The notes under the pieces are model-generated. The model worked only from the letters and a program-made list of their open reading frames with translations. It had not been told where the DNA came from and made no database searches. The translations under genes and the position numbers were made by a program. Of a stretch of DNA of 64,000 nt, positions 52,124 to 60,317 are shown in pieces. This DNA is from Streptomyces sp. CB02414 (GTDB lineage: Bacteria > Actinomycetota > Actinomycetes > Streptomycetales > Streptomycetaceae): contig NZ_LIPF01000005.1 in NCBI RefSeq assembly GCF_001905385.1, forward strand, positions 372,001 through 436,000, in the 5' to 3' direction. The first letter of the stretch is position 1; every line of letters begins with the position of its first letter.

Positions 52124-54367
52124 GTGAAAAGACGCAGAACCGCGCTCGTCTCCCTGACCGCGCTGCTGGCGGCGGCCGTCACCGCGCTGCCCGCCGCACC
52201 GGCCGGCGCCGAGGAGACCGAGCAGGTCAAGAACGGCACCTTCGACAACGGCACCGAGTCCTGGTGGGCGAGCAGCAACGTCACGGCGGCCGTGACCGAC
52301 GGCCGGCTGTGCGCCGACGCCCCCGGCGGCACGGCCAACCGCTGGGACGCGGCCGTCGGCCAGAACGACGTCACCCTGGTCGCGGGGGAGTCGTACCGCT
52401 TCTCCTTCACCGCGACCGGCACGCCCGCCGACCACGTGGTCCGGGCGATCGTGGGCCTGTCGGTGTCCCCGTACGACACCTACCACGAGGTCAGCCCGCA
52501 GCTCAGCGTCTCCGGCAACACCTACTCGTACACCTTCACCTCGCCCGTCGACACCACCCAGGGCCAGGTCGGCTTCCAGCTCGGCGGCACACCCGACGCC
52601 TGGCGGTTCTGCGTGGACGACGTGTCGCTGCTGGGCGGGGTGGCGCCCGAGCCGTACGTGCCGGACACCGGGCCCCGGGTCCGCGTCAACCAGGTCGGCT
52701 ACCTCCCCGCCGGCCCGAAGAACGCCACCGTCGTCACCGAGTCGGCCTCGCGCCTGCGCTGGCAGCTGAAGAACGACCGCGGCCGGGTCGTCGCCCACGG
52801 CTGGAGCAAGCCGCGCGGTGTCGACGCCTCCTCCGGGCAGAACGTCCACTCGATCGACTTCGGCCGCTACAAGAAGCGCGGCGAGGGCTACACCCTGGTC
52901 GCCGACGGGGAGACCAGCCGCCCCTTCGACATCGGCACCGCCGCCTACGAGCGGCTGCGCACCGACTCCGCGAAGTACTACTACACGCAGCGCAGCGGCA
53001 CCCCGATCAGCGACGAACTGCGCCCGGGGTACGGCCGCCCCGCCGGACACGTGGGTGTGGCACCCAACCAGGGCGACACCGAGGTGCCCTGCCAGCCCGG
53101 CGTGTGCGACTACACCCTCGACGTCTCGGGCGGCTGGTACGACGCCGGCGACCACGGCAAGTACGTCGTCAACGGCGGCATCTCCACCTGGGAGCTGCTC
53201 AGCACCTACGAGCGCTCGCTGCACGCCCGCACGGGCGAGCCGTCGAAACTCGGCGACGGCACCCTCGGCATCCCCGAGAGCGGCAACAAGGTGCCGGACA
53301 TCCTCGACGAGGTCCGCTGGGAGCTGGACTTCCTGCTGAAGATGCAGGTGCCCGAGGGGCAGCCGCTGGCCGGTATGGCCCACCACAAGATCCACGACGA
53401 GGCGTGGACGGGCCTTCCGCTGCTGCCGAGCGACGACCCGCAGAAGCGTGAGCTGCACCCGCCGACCACCGCGGCGACCCTCAACCTGGCCGCGACGGCC
53501 GCGCAGGCGGCCCGCCTCTACCGCCCCTACGACCGGGAGTTCGCCGCGAAGGCGCTCGACGCGGCCCGCACGGCGTGGACGGCGGCGCTGGCCCACCCGG
53601 ACGTGCTCGCCGACGAGAGCGACGGCATCGGCGGCGGTGCCTACCCCGATGCTCAGGTCGACGACGAGTTCTACTGGGCGGCGGCCGAGCTGTATCTGAC
53701 AACGGGGGAGCGGGACTTCAAGGAGTACGTGCTGAACTCCCCGGTCCACACCGCCGACATCTTCGGCCCGCTCGGCTTCGACTGGGCCCGCACCGCGGCG
53801 GCGGCCCGCCTGGACCTGGCGACCGTCCCGAACCGGCTCCCCGGCCGGGACAAGGTGCGCCGCTCCGTCGTCCAGGGCGCCGACACGTACCTGGCCACGC
53901 TCAAGGCCCACCCGTACGGCATGCCCTACGCCCCCGAGGACAACGTCTACGACTGGGGCTCCAGCCACCAGATCCTCAACAACGCCGTCGTCCTCGCCAC
54001 CGCCTACGACATCACCGGCGCCTCGAAGTACCGTGACGGCGCGCTCCAGAGCATGGACTACATCCTGGGCCGCAACGCGCTGAACATGTCCTACGTGACC
54101 GGCTACGGCGAGGTCAACGCGCACAACCAGCACAGCCGCTGGTACGCCAAGCAGCTGGACCCGACGCTGCCCGCCCCGCCCGACGGCACCCTGTCCGGCG
54201 GACCGAACTCGAACATCCAGGACCCCTACGCCCAGAGCAAGCTCCAGGGCTGTGTCGCCCAGTTCTGCTTCATCGACGACATCCAGTCCTGGTCGACCAA
54301 CGAGCACACCATCAACTGGAACGCCGCACTGGCCCGGATGGCCTCCTTCGTGGCGGACCAGGGCTGA
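52124..54367 (+). CDS. Secreted GH9 cellulase with CBM4/9 module
   Basis: The 747-residue endoglucanase or cellobiohydrolase has a Sec signal (MKRRRTALVSLTALLAA, cleavage near GAEE), a CBM4/9 carbohydrate-binding module (about 30-185), a CelD-type immunoglobulin-like domain (195-290) and a GH9 catalytic domain. The catalytic domain has base residues Asp340/Asp343 in WYDAGDHGK and acid Glu727 in TNEHTINWN. The GTG at 52124 is preceded by GAGGAG; an upstream ATG in frame is not. A CebR box in the promoter ties it to cellulose degradation. Confidence 0.93.
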   Translation: MKRRRTALVSLTALLAAAVTALPAAPAGAEETEQVKNGTFDNGTESWWASSNVTAAVTDGRLCADAPGGTANRWDAAVGQNDVTLVAGESYRFSFTATGTPADHVVRAIVGLSVSPYDTYHEVSPQLSVSGNTYSYTFTSPVDTTQGQVGFQLGGTPDAWRFCVDDVSLLGGVAPEPYVPDTGPRVRVNQVGYLPAGPKNATVVTESASRLRWQLKNDRGRVVAHGWSKPRGVDASSGQNVHSIDFGRYKKRGEGYTLVADGETSRPFDIGTAAYERLRTDSAKYYYTQRSGTPISDELRPGYGRPAGHVGVAPNQGDTEVPCQPGVCDYTLDVSGGWYDAGDHGKYVVNGGISTWELLSTYERSLHARTGEPSKLGDGTLGIPESGNKVPDILDEVRWELDFLLKMQVPEGQPLAGMAHHKIHDEAWTGLPLLPSDDPQKRELHPPTTAATLNLAATAAQAARLYRPYDREFAAKALDAARTAWTAALAHPDVLADESDGIGGGAYPDAQVDDEFYWAAAELYLTTGERDFKEYVLNSPVHTADIFGPLGFDWARTAAAARLDLATVPNRLPGRDKVRRSVVQGADTYLATLKAHPYGMPYAPEDNVYDWGSSHQILNNAVVLATAYDITGASKYRDGALQSMDYILGRNALNMSYVTGYGEVNAHNQHSRWYAKQLDPTLPAPPDGTLSGGPNSNIQDPYAQSKLQGCVAQFCFIDDIQSWSTNEHTINWNAALARMASFVADQG

Positions 54368-54429
54368 TCGCACACCCGCCCCGCCCGCCTCCTGCGGTAC
54401 CGCTGCATCACCGGCCTGACCTGCGACTA

Positions 54430-54458
54430 TTTACTGGTCAGTACCCGCGCGGTACCGT
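54430..54458 (+). promoter_or_regulatory. Toxin-antitoxin promoter with overlapping operator
   Basis: TTTACT (54430-54435) and TACCGT (54453-54458) are 17 bp apart, and the ATG follows seven bases after the -10, as for leaderless mRNA. The inverted repeat TACTGGTCAGTA (54432-54443) overlaps the -35 element and is a natural autorepression site for the antitoxin. Confidence 0.65.
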
Positions 54459-54465
54459 GGGAGGC

Positions 54466-54714
54466 ATGCCAGCTCTGAACGTGGAGTTCAGCGACCGCGA
54501 GCTCGAGGACCTGCGGCAGATCGCCAAGGAACGCGGTACGTCGATGAAGGCGCTCGTGCGGGAGGCCGCCGCCGCCGACATAGCCCGGCACCGGGCCCTG
54601 CAGGAGGGCGCGGAGGCCTTCCGCCGCTTCTTCTCGGCCCACGCCGACGAGTTCGCGGCCGCCTTCCCCGACGACGAACCACCGCCCGTCAGGGGCGAGG
54701 GGCGGGCCGCCTGA
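54466..54714 (+). CDS. Antitoxin, ribbon-helix-helix type
   Basis: The 82-residue protein opens with a beta strand and two helices (ALNVEFSDRELEDLRQIAKE, then TSMKALVREAAAADIAR) of the ribbon-helix-helix DNA-binding type. An acidic C terminus follows that could mask a toxin. It lies three bases upstream of a Doc/Fic-like gene, the usual antitoxin-toxin order. ATG 54466 fits a leaderless mRNA; a GTG three codons earlier is possible. Confidence 0.72.
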   Translation: MPALNVEFSDRELEDLRQIAKERGTSMKALVREAAAADIARHRALQEGAEAFRRFFSAHADEFAAAFPDDEPPPVRGEGRAA

Positions 54715-54717
54715 CCC

Positions 54718-55095
54718 ATGGCAGCGGTCCTGCACATCGACGTGCCCTGGCTGCTCCAGCGCCACGAGGAAGTGCTGCCGGAGCAGCCCACGATCAACGA
54801 CTTCTCCGCACTGGTCGCCGCCGTCGCGCGGCACCGCGTCGACCCGCCGCGCCTCGGGGTCGACTCCGACCCGGCCTGGCGGGCCGCCGCCCTGCTGCAC
54901 ACCCTCGCCGTGCTCAAGCCGCTGCCCGCGGCCAACGCCCGCTTCGCCTGCGCCACGGCCGTCGCCTACATGTACGCCAGCGACGTCGGCATCGACCCGC
55001 CCTACGGCGCCCTCGTCGACCTCGCCCGCGACCTGATGTCCGGCAAGGCCGACGTCTACGGCGCGGCGGACCGGCTGCGCTCCTGGCAGATCTGA
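54718..55095 (+). CDS. Doc/Fic-like toxin with degenerate catalytic motif
   Basis: The 125-residue protein has the size and helix pattern of Doc toxins. The block AAALLHTLAVLKPLPAANAR (56-75) lines up with the Doc motif HxFxxANKR, but Lys67 replaces the catalytic His, Leu69 the Phe and Ala71 the acidic residue. Asn73 and Arg75 are kept. Doc phosphorylates EF-Tu and Fic proteins AMPylate targets; with the His gone, either chemistry is doubtful. It is paired with the upstream antitoxin with a three-base gap. Confidence 0.7.
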   Translation: MAAVLHIDVPWLLQRHEEVLPEQPTINDFSALVAAVARHRVDPPRLGVDSDPAWRAAALLHTLAVLKPLPAANARFACATAVAYMYASDVGIDPPYGALVDLARDLMSGKADVYGAADRLRSWQI

Positions 55096-55414
55096 TCCCG
55101 GCCCGCGCAGAAGGGCAGGAGGAAAAGCGAAAGCCGGCGCGGGCGGCAGGAGTTGCCGCGGAATCTGACCTTCTTTCAAAGCGGACCGAGGTTGCCCGGT
55201 CGCCTTGTTGGCCATGAGTGGTTTGTGCGAGAGTGAAGCACCCGTGCGGGGGGTAAAGGCCGGGTCTCGCACGCGCGTTGAGGAACCCAGTCCGAATTTC
55301 GCCGTGGCGAATTCACGCTCCCCACACCGCGCCCAAAAGGTATACACCAATTGGTGATCTCTTTTCGGCGACCGGAACTTCTGAGTCACATGTGCGTGGG
55401 AAGGATCGACCTCA
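55096..55414. other. 319-bp intergenic region with a perfect palindrome
   Basis: No gene is visible. After the terminator hairpins the region turns AT-richer than its surroundings. The perfect 12-bp palindrome CACCAATTGGTG lies at 55345-55356, 59 bp before the start of the sigma-like gene, and is a candidate operator. GGAAGGA near 55400 is the probable ribosome binding site of that gene. Confidence 0.5.
55101..55144 (+). terminator. Hairpin after the toxin-antitoxin operon
   Basis: GCCCGCGC (55101-55108) pairs with GCGCGGGC (55137-55144), and a second stem GCGGCA/TGCCGC follows at 55143-55159. It begins five bases after the toxin stop codon and is the likely operon terminator. No T tract is present. 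Confidence 0.45.
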
Positions 55415-57019
55415 GTGCCCACCCCCCACCCCCCTCGACCCGCCCATCCGCCCTCGGGCGGTGACCCCGGGGAGTCCGACGAGCTGCTGGCAGCGTGCCT
55501 GCGGGACGGTCCGGAGAGCGAGGCATCCCGGGCCGCGGCCCTCCTCATGGCGCGGCACTGGCAGTCCGCCCACGACTACGCGACCATCTGCCTCGCCACG
55601 TCGGCCCAGATCACCGGCATGGTCACCGGTGCCGCCTGGCACCGGGTCCTGGACCGGCTGGCCCAGGGCGAGCAGGCCACGGCCCTGCGTCCGCGGCTGC
55701 TGGTGGCCGTGCGGGACACGGTCCGCCAGTGGTCCGCCGACGAGGGGATGTCCGCCGTTCTCCCGCAGTTGCTCAAACCCGCCGGCGGACGCGGTATGCG
55801 GGCGGCGAAGTCGATGACCCCGGAAAACCGCACCTTGGCCGCCCGGGCATTCGCGTCACTTCCCGGACCGGCCCGCTGTTTGCTCTGGCACACGGAGGTC
55901 GAAGCCGAACACATAAGTGTGCCGGCCGGTCTGCTCGGCATGGATACCGACACCGCGTCGGTCACTCTCGAACAGGCGCGGGAGAAATTCCGCGAAGGCT
56001 GCCTGGACGCCCACCGGCAACTCGCCCCCTCTCAGGACTGCCGTTTCCACGGCCGTCTCCTCGACGTACCGATCCGCCGGGGCGGTGCCCTGCTCCCGGA
56101 CGTCCGCAGACATCTGGCCGACTGCCGTCACTGCCGGCACGCGGCCGAACAACTCGGCCACTTCGAGCGCGGGCTGGACACGCTGATCGCCGAAGCGGTG
56201 CTCGGCTGGGGCGCCCGGCGCTATCTCGACTCCCGCCCGGGACGGGCGACGCCGGGCGGCCTCGCCAAGGGGAACGCCCGGCACCGGGGCGGGCGCCCGG
56301 GCCTGCTGGCCCGCATCCCCGTACCCGTACGCCGGCCGCCGGGCCGGCCGCGCTCCGGCCGGGCGGTGCTCAGACAGTTCGGCGCCGCGTCGGCGGGGGT
56401 GCTGACCGTCGTGCTCGTGGTGAGCGTGTGGTCGTACGACGGCGGCGGCGCCGATCCGGCCGCCTCCACCAGTGCCGCGGAGGAGGAGGGCACGGCCTCC
56501 GCCACCAGCCGGCCGAAGCCGCCCGGCACCGCCGGACTGCCCACGGCGGCGGACCGGGCGCGGCTGCGCAACGTCGCCGCGGACCTCTGCCTCGACGTCC
56601 GGGGCGAGCCGAGGGCCGGTGCGGGTGCCCGCCTGGCGGAGTGCTCCGAGGCGTGGACCCAGCAGTGGACCCACGAGGACGACGGGCTGCTGCGCAGCGT
56701 CGCCGACCCCGGGCTGTGCCTGGACTCGCAGGCGGACGCCGGAGTCGTCATTCTCGGTACCTGCGCCGACGGGGGCACCGAGCGGGGCGACCACGTGCGC
56801 TACGACCTCACCGGGCAGGGTGCGCTGGTGCCGCGCTGGCAGCGGCAGCTCGCCCTCGCCGCCACCACCACCGCCCCCGACGCCGACGTCGTGGTCAAGG
56901 TGAACGACGGCTCCGACACCCAGCGCTGGCGGCTCGACCCGGCACCGGCGGAGGGCTCCCTGACCGTCGCCCGCACCGGCACCCCGGCCGCGCGGGCGGT
57001 GGAGCTGCCGGGCGGCTGA
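55415..57019 (+). CDS. ECF-sigma-like/zinc-finger/transmembrane/ricin-lectin fusion
   Basis: The 534-residue protein has an N-terminal sigma-70 region-2-like segment (about 30-106) and a region-4-like HTH segment (140-198, with LPGPARCLLWHTEVEAEHIS). It continues with a zf-HC2-type anti-sigma finger (His233, Cys237, Cys240), a transmembrane helix (323-340), a Ser/Thr/Ala linker, and a beta-trefoil ricin-type lectin domain (about 370-534) that would face outside. This is the layout of sigma factors carrying their own membrane anti-sigma and sugar sensor, similar to an ECF53-like group I recall. The sigma regions are divergent, so promoter binding is unproven. Confidence 0.7.
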   Translation: MPTPHPPRPAHPPSGGDPGESDELLAACLRDGPESEASRAAALLMARHWQSAHDYATICLATSAQITGMVTGAAWHRVLDRLAQGEQATALRPRLLVAVRDTVRQWSADEGMSAVLPQLLKPAGGRGMRAAKSMTPENRTLAARAFASLPGPARCLLWHTEVEAEHISVPAGLLGMDTDTASVTLEQAREKFREGCLDAHRQLAPSQDCRFHGRLLDVPIRRGGALLPDVRRHLADCRHCRHAAEQLGHFERGLDTLIAEAVLGWGARRYLDSRPGRATPGGLAKGNARHRGGRPGLLARIPVPVRRPPGRPRSGRAVLRQFGAASAGVLTVVLVVSVWSYDGGGADPAASTSAAEEEGTASATSRPKPPGTAGLPTAADRARLRNVAADLCLDVRGEPRAGAGARLAECSEAWTQQWTHEDDGLLRSVADPGLCLDSQADAGVVILGTCADGGTERGDHVRYDLTGQGALVPRWQRQLALAATTTAPDADVVVKVNDGSDTQRWRLDPAPAEGSLTVARTGTPAARAVELPGG

Positions 57020-57282
57020 AGGGCAGCACACGGGCGCTGGTGCACCGCGGGTACCTCGGGCGTGCGCACGACCGGCGCCTGACGAGGGCCCCGTGCGAGG
57101 CGTCCGCGCCGCGCAGGGGTGCCCGCACCGTGCCCCTCTCCGACGGTCCGGTGAGCAGTCGGCGCCCGGAGAGCGGTGGGCAGGGCAGGCCGTGCCGGGG
57201 AGGCCGGGTCGTGGCCCTACGGCCCGGCGTCCTGGTAGCGACGCCCCCGGCTCCGGGTGCACGGTGCCCCGTCGAGTCCCCG

Positions 57283-58452
57283 TTACGCGGGGGCCTCGTC
57301 AAGGTCCCCGGGGCCCGGCGTCAGTGGGGAGGCGTGGCCCGACAGGGCCAGGGTGAGGTCGAGTTCGGCGAGCAGGCAGCGGATCACGTGCTCCACGCCC
57401 GCCTGCCCGTCCAGGCCCAGGCCGTAGACGTAGGGGCGGCCCAGGAGCACAGCCCGCGCGCCGAGCGCCAGTGCCTTGAAGACGTCGTCGCCGGTGCGCA
57501 CGCCACTGTCGAACAGCACGGTGAGCCGGTCGCCGACCGCTTCCACCACGCGCGGCAGGGCGTCGGCCGCGGCGACGGACCCGGCCACCTGACGGCCGCC
57601 GTGGTTGGAGACCACCACCCCGTCCATCCCGGCGTCGGCGGCCAGCCGGGCGTCGTCCGGGTGCAGGATGCCCTTGAGCACGATCGGGCCGTCCCAGTTC
57701 TCCCGCAGGAACGCCAGATCAGGCCAGGACTTGGCGGGGTCGGAGAACATGCCGACGAAGTGCATCACCGCGGCGTTCGGATCCTCGTGCACGGGTTTGG
57801 CCAGACCGGCCCGGAACGCCGGGTCGGAGAAGTAGTTCGCCGTGCCCACCCCGTGCAGGAACGGCAGGTACGCCTGGTCGAGATCGCGCGGGCGCCAGGA
57901 CAGCAGGGGAGTGTCCAGAGTGACGAAGAGCGCGCTGTACCCGGCCGCCTTCGCCCGCTCCAGGAAACTGCGGGCCACCTCGCGGTCCTTGGGCCAGTAC
58001 AGCTGGAACCAGCGCTCCCCGTCGCCCATCGCCTCGGCGACCTGCTCCATGGGCGTGCTGGACGCGGAGGAGAGGACGTACGGCACGCCCTGCGCGGCGG
58101 CGGCCCGCGCGGCGGCCGGTTCCGCGTCCGGGTGCATGATCGACAGGACGCCGACCGGCGCGAGCGCCAGCGGGGCGGGCAGCGGGCGGCCCAGCACCTC
58201 GACCGAGAGGTCCCGTTCGTGCACGTCCCGCAGCATGCGCGGGAGGATCCGGCGCCGGTCGAGAGCCGCCCGGTTGGCGCGCGCGGTGCTGCCGTCGCCC
58301 GCGCTGCCGGCGACGTACCCGACGGGACCGGGGCCCAGACGCCGCTCGGTGAGCTCCTCCAGCCGGGTCAGGTCCGTGGGCAGCCGAGGAACGGTCCCCG
58401 TCATGCCGTTGAGGTAGATCTCGTACTGGAAGTCCGCCCAGTGCTTCGCCAT
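57283..58452 (-). CDS. FMN-dependent alpha-hydroxy-acid oxidase (lactate 2-monooxygenase-like)
   Basis: The 389-residue TIM-barrel flavoenzyme has the family features YVAGSAGDGST near the N terminus, PVGVLSIMHPDAE, a substrate-site FQLYWPKDREVA, VVSNHGGRQ with the catalytic His, and the FMN-phosphate loop DSGVRTGDDVFKALALGA. It oxidises an L-2-hydroxy acid such as lactate. GGGACTTGGG precedes the ATG. A perfect inverted repeat 45 bp upstream suggests dedicated regulation. Confidence 0.87.
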   Translation of the reverse strand: MAKHWADFQYEIYLNGMTGTVPRLPTDLTRLEELTERRLGPGPVGYVAGSAGDGSTARANRAALDRRRILPRMLRDVHERDLSVEVLGRPLPAPLALAPVGVLSIMHPDAEPAAARAAAAQGVPYVLSSASSTPMEQVAEAMGDGERWFQLYWPKDREVARSFLERAKAAGYSALFVTLDTPLLSWRPRDLDQAYLPFLHGVGTANYFSDPAFRAGLAKPVHEDPNAAVMHFVGMFSDPAKSWPDLAFLRENWDGPIVLKGILHPDDARLAADAGMDGVVVSNHGGRQVAGSVAAADALPRVVEAVGDRLTVLFDSGVRTGDDVFKALALGARAVLLGRPYVYGLGLDGQAGVEHVIRCLLAELDLTLALSGHASPLTPGPGDLDEAPA

Positions 58453-58814
58453 CCCAAGTCCCGCCTCTCGTCGTCGAGCACGCGTGCCGCCAGCACCATA
58501 CCCACGGGTATGCAGGGCCTCGCGGCCAGGGCTGACGGGCCTGTTCCGGGGATGTTTCCGGCCTATTGGCGAACGTACGGATCACGCCATTCGGCCAGTT
58601 CATGACTGAAGTACCGATCAAGAACCGGCCTCTTACGGACTTGGAACGTTCGAATTCTGTGACTTCACGCCACTGATTCAATACGCAAGGTTACCGAAAT
58701 CCATGGGGTCGAGATGAGTTTCGGTGCCGGACTCGGCAGACTCGCGCTCGCCGTTCCGGCACCCACCGGTCCGGGCCGGCGACCACCCTCATCCCGAGCG
58801 GAAGGATGCACACA
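58453..58814. other. 362-bp divergent intergenic region
   Basis: No gene is visible. CATACCC (58497-58503) and GGGTATG (58506-58512) form a perfect inverted repeat with a two-base spacer, close to the hydroxy-acid oxidase start. The remainder is AT-richer than the genome and presumably holds the protease-inhibitor promoter, which I cannot place with confidence. Confidence 0.55.
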
Positions 58815-59249
58815 ATGCGGAACACCGCGCGCTGGGCAGCGACTCTGGGCCTGACGGCCACCGCCGTCTGCGGGCCCCTCGCAGGGGCCTCCCTCGCCTC
58901 CCCGGCCACCGCCCCCGCGTCGCTCTACGCCCCCTCGGCCCTCGTGCTGACCGTGGGCCACGGAGAGAGCGCTGCCGTCGCCGCACCGGTACGCGCGGTC
59001 ACCCTGACCTGTGCCCCGCAGGCTTCCGGAACCCATCCCGACGCCGAGGCCGCCTGCGTCGAACTGCGCGGCGCGGGCGGCGACTTCGACGCCCTCAGAG
59101 CGGACCCCGGCGTCTTCTGCACCCGGGAGTACGCCCCCGTCGTCGTCACCGTCGACGGCGTCTGGCAGGGCAGGCACGTCTCCTACGAGCGCACCTTCGC
59201 CAACGAGTGCGTGAAGAACGCGGGCAGCGACAGCGTCTTCACGTTCTAG
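58815..59249 (+). CDS. Streptomyces subtilisin inhibitor (SSI) family protease inhibitor
   Basis: The 144-residue precursor has a Sec signal peptide (about 1-30) and a mature SSI domain with its four cysteines (66, 81, 102, 132) and the blocks SLYAPSALVLTVG and VTVDGVWQG. The reactive-site loop reads CTREYAP, placing Arg104 at P1, so trypsin-like proteases should be the main targets rather than subtilisin. It is secreted and usually controls development-linked proteases. I chose ATG 58815 because GGAAGGA lies eight bases before it. Confidence 0.95.
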   Translation: MRNTARWAATLGLTATAVCGPLAGASLASPATAPASLYAPSALVLTVGHGESAAVAAPVRAVTLTCAPQASGTHPDAEAACVELRGAGGDFDALRADPGVFCTREYAPVVVTVDGVWQGRHVSYERTFANECVKNAGSDSVFTF

Positions 59250-59410
59250 GACCGGGGCCGCCCGGCCCGTGCGGCGTGACCGGCTGCTCGCTACTGGGGA
59301 GTGCGAGCGCCACCGTACGGGAAGCGCGGTCCCGCACCGGGGACGGCGGACGGAGTGGGGCCGTCCGCCGTTCTCCGGGATGGGGAAGGAGCGGGTCAGC
59401 CGGCAGAGGG

Positions 59411-59662
59411 TCAGCTCTTCGCCGGCGGCCCGTCGCCGGGGCCGGACGACCTCGCGCGGTGGCTGGTGTCGCACCAGGGGTAGCGCCGGCTGCGGCGACA
59501 GGTGCACAGCGCGACCCGGAAGCGGTCGGAGGACACCGTCGTCCCGTCCTCCAGCTCCACCTCCACCGGCCCCTCCACCAGCAGCGGCCCCCGGCGCTGG
59601 ACCTTGACCCGGACCGGGTCGCCGGACGAGGGACGAGGAGAGTCAGACGGGGAGTTCGGCAC
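59411..59662 (-). CDS. CDGSH iron-sulfur protein
   Basis: The 83-residue protein ends in the CDGSH signature CTCRRSRRYPWCDTSH (53-68), which binds a 2Fe-2S cluster through Cys53, Cys55, Cys64 and His68. The GTG start lies within the last codons of the upstream methyltransferase gene (20-bp overlap), so translation is coupled. It could pass electrons to the diiron oxidase encoded two genes upstream. Confidence 0.9.
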   Translation of the reverse strand: MPNSPSDSPRPSSGDPVRVKVQRRGPLLVEGPVEVELEDGTTVSSDRFRVALCTCRRSRRYPWCDTSHRARSSGPGDGPPAKS

Positions 59663-60296
59663 GGACGACCACCAGCTCCTCCTCGTCGTCGGCCAGGGAC
59701 AGCAGCCCGCGCTGCCGCAGCCAGCGTTCCCGGCCGCGCACCACGGGACCGAACGCGATCCGCCGCCGCCGGGTCACCGCCGCCTTCAGGCCGGCCTCGC
59801 GCAGATTGCCCACGGTCCGCTCCGGATCGCTGAGGGCGGACTGCACCAGCAGCAGCACGCCGCCGGGGCGCAGCAGGCCGGGCACCTCCCGGCAGATCCG
59901 GTCCAGGACCAGCCGCCCGTCGTGGCCCGCGTCCCAGGCCCGCGCCGCACCGCGCGGCGGACGTCTGGCTCCCGGTGCCGGCACGTACGGCGGATTGGCC
60001 AGCACGAGATCGAACGTCTCGCCGCGTACGGGCGTGAAGAGGTTGCCGTGCCGGACACGGACCCGCAGCCCGGCCCGCGCGGCGTTCAGGCGGGCGGCGC
60101 ACACCGCACGCCACGACACGTCGACCGCGGTCACCCGGCCGCCCCGCCGGGCCGCAGCCAGCGCCAGGGCGCCCGTGCCGGTCCCCACGTCGAGTACGGC
60201 CGCGCCCGGCGGGAGCGACTCGTCGGACAGCGCCCCGGCCAGCAGGGCGGTGTCCTCCTGAGGGGCATAGACGCCCGGAAGCACCATGAAATTCAC
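59643..60296 (-). CDS. HemK2/MTQ2-like SAM-dependent methyltransferase
   Basis: The 217-residue protein has SAM motif I DVGTGTG (36-42) and the active-site NPPY (101-104) of N-methyltransferases acting on glutamine or nucleobase amines, plus an N-terminal YAPQEDTALL typical of the HemK2 group. The housekeeping PrmC is normally elsewhere, so this copy may act on a metabolite or peptide. The start is GTG 60296 or ATG 60287. It is the middle gene of a coupled run with an upstream diiron oxidase and a downstream CDGSH protein. Confidence 0.82.
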   Translation of the reverse strand: MNFMVLPGVYAPQEDTALLAGALSDESLPPGAAVLDVGTGTGALALAAARRGGRVTAVDVSWRAVCAARLNAARAGLRVRVRHGNLFTPVRGETFDLVLANPPYVPAPGARRPPRGAARAWDAGHDGRLVLDRICREVPGLLRPGGVLLLVQSALSDPERTVGNLREAGLKAAVTRRRRIAFGPVVRGRERWLRQRGLLSLADDEEELVVVRAELPV

Positions 60297-60317
60297 GGAA
60301 CCCAGGTACCCCGCGCG

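Noticed and set aside
48808..52479. A 1223-codon frame opposite the GH2 gene
   Set aside because: Gly/Val/Asp-rich antisense shadow; the plus-strand GH2 has a full signal peptide, domains and catalytic residues.
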